The notes beneath the pieces are model-generated. The model ran no database searches. It was not told the origin of the DNA and saw only the letters and a program-made list of their open reading frames with translations. Made by a program: the position numbers and the translations under genes. Positions 5,452 to 5,957 of a stretch of 5,957 nt of DNA are shown in pieces (position 1 is the stretch's first letter; each line of letters starts with the position of its first letter). Source of the stretch: an uncultured Actinomycetes bacterium (lineage in GTDB: Bacteria; Actinomycetota; Actinomycetes; Nanopelagicales; Nanopelagicaceae); NCBI GenBank assembly GCA_903839585.1, contig CAIMCU010000199.1:1-5957 (forward strand). Direction: 5' to 3'.

Positions 5452-5957
5452 ATGCGCGTTACTAAGTTAGCGCTGACCAATTTTCGCTCCTATAAAAACT
5501 TAGAGCTTGAGTTCGCAGCAGGGCCCACAACCTTTATCGGCAACAACGGCGCCGGCAAGACAAATATCGCTGAAGCCCTTATTTATCTGAGCTTTCTCTC
5601 ATCCCACCGGGTATCGCAGAACCAACCACTGTTATCGCTAGGTTCAGATCAGGCGATCATCCGAGCAGAGATAGAGCGAGACAACCGAACACTGCAGGTA
5701 GACCTTGAAATCAACGCCACCAAAGCTAACCGCGCACGCCTTAATCAAAACCCAACAAAGTCACAAAGAGAGATTCTCGGCGCGCTTCAAGTTATCTACT
5801 TTTCGCCGGAGGATTTAGATTTAGTACGAGGCGAGCCAACTCACCGCCGCGACTTCTTAGACAAGCTTTTAATTACACGATCTCCTCGATTAGCTGGTGT
5901 GATCTCAGATTATGAAAGAGTTGTAAGACAACGGAACACTCTCTTAAAAACCCGCGC
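5452..5957 (+). CDS. recF: DNA replication and repair protein RecF (5' part)
   Basis: RecF is an SMC-like ATPase that helps load RecA at single-strand gaps with RecO and RecR. I read 168 codons from ATG at 5452 before the right edge. The opening MRVTKLALTNFRSYKNLELEF is the family N-terminus. Walker A is GNNGAGKT (30-37) and is followed by NIAEALIYLSF. The conserved SPEDLDLVRGEPTHRRDFLD (118-137) is present. The start of the coiled-coil arm region is visible at DYERVVRQRNTLLK (153-166). Walker B and the signature motif would lie beyond the window. It follows dnaN by 30 bp with no gnd-like gene between them, in contrast to some other Actinobacteria. The Shine-Dalgarno is weak (AAAGAAG, 5439-5445), so coupling to dnaN is possible. 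Confidence 0.97.
   Translation, partial: MRVTKLALTNFRSYKNLELEFAAGPTTFIGNNGAGKTNIAEALIYLSFLSSHRVSQNQPLLSLGSDQAIIRAEIERDNRTLQVDLEINATKANRARLNQNPTKSQREILGALQVIYFSPEDLDLVRGEPTHRRDFLDKLLITRSPRLAGVISDYERVVRQRNTLLKTR

Noticed and set aside
1..5957. Search for mobile elements, CRISPR arrays, tRNA genes, defence or biosynthetic genes
   Set aside because: Every gene is a core origin-locus gene in conserved order; no terminal repeats, spacer arrays, tRNA-like folds or foreign base composition were seen.

Overview
This window is a chromosomal replication-origin locus with the classic order jag/khpB - yidC - yidD - rnpA - rpmH (all minus strand), then dnaA - [oriC] - dnaN - recF (all plus strand). It suggests an actinobacterium. 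The 45-residue L34, the RnpA motif [15 protein letters not shown], and the Gram-positive-type YidC followed by a Jag/KhpB protein all fit that phylum. Base composition looks close to 50% G+C by eye, low for Actinobacteria. That would fit a streamlined aquatic lineage such as the freshwater Nanopelagicales (acI-like), but this placement is inference from gene content and composition only.

Left arm (1-2156, minus strand). From rpmH outward the genes read ribosomal protein L34, RNase P protein, YidD, YidC, and Jag/KhpB, which runs off the left edge. Spacing is tight: rnpA and yidD overlap in TAATG, and yidD abuts yidC as TAAATG. This looks like one transcription unit with translational coupling. 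YidD, YidC and Jag serve membrane protein insertion and envelope biogenesis; RnpA and L34 serve RNA processing and translation.

Centre (2157-2472). A 316-bp divergent intergenic region holds a plausible leftward rpmH promoter and at least four DnaA boxes, three of them close to the dnaA start. The arrangement suggests that DnaA autoregulates its gene.

Right arm (2473-5957, plus strand). A full-length DnaA with a short linker domain is followed by a 405-bp gene-free region that is the best oriC candidate. It contains three reverse-oriented DnaA boxes spaced about one helical turn apart and two forward variant boxes inside a 21-bp direct repeat. A perfect forward box follows, then a C-rich spacer, a DnaA-trio-like tract and an AT-rich stretch. 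After it come dnaN (sliding clamp, GTG start) and the first 168 codons of recF.

The window is core, vertically inherited chromosome. I see no mobile element, CRISPR array, defence system or unknown gene. The most informative signal is the fine architecture of the origin.
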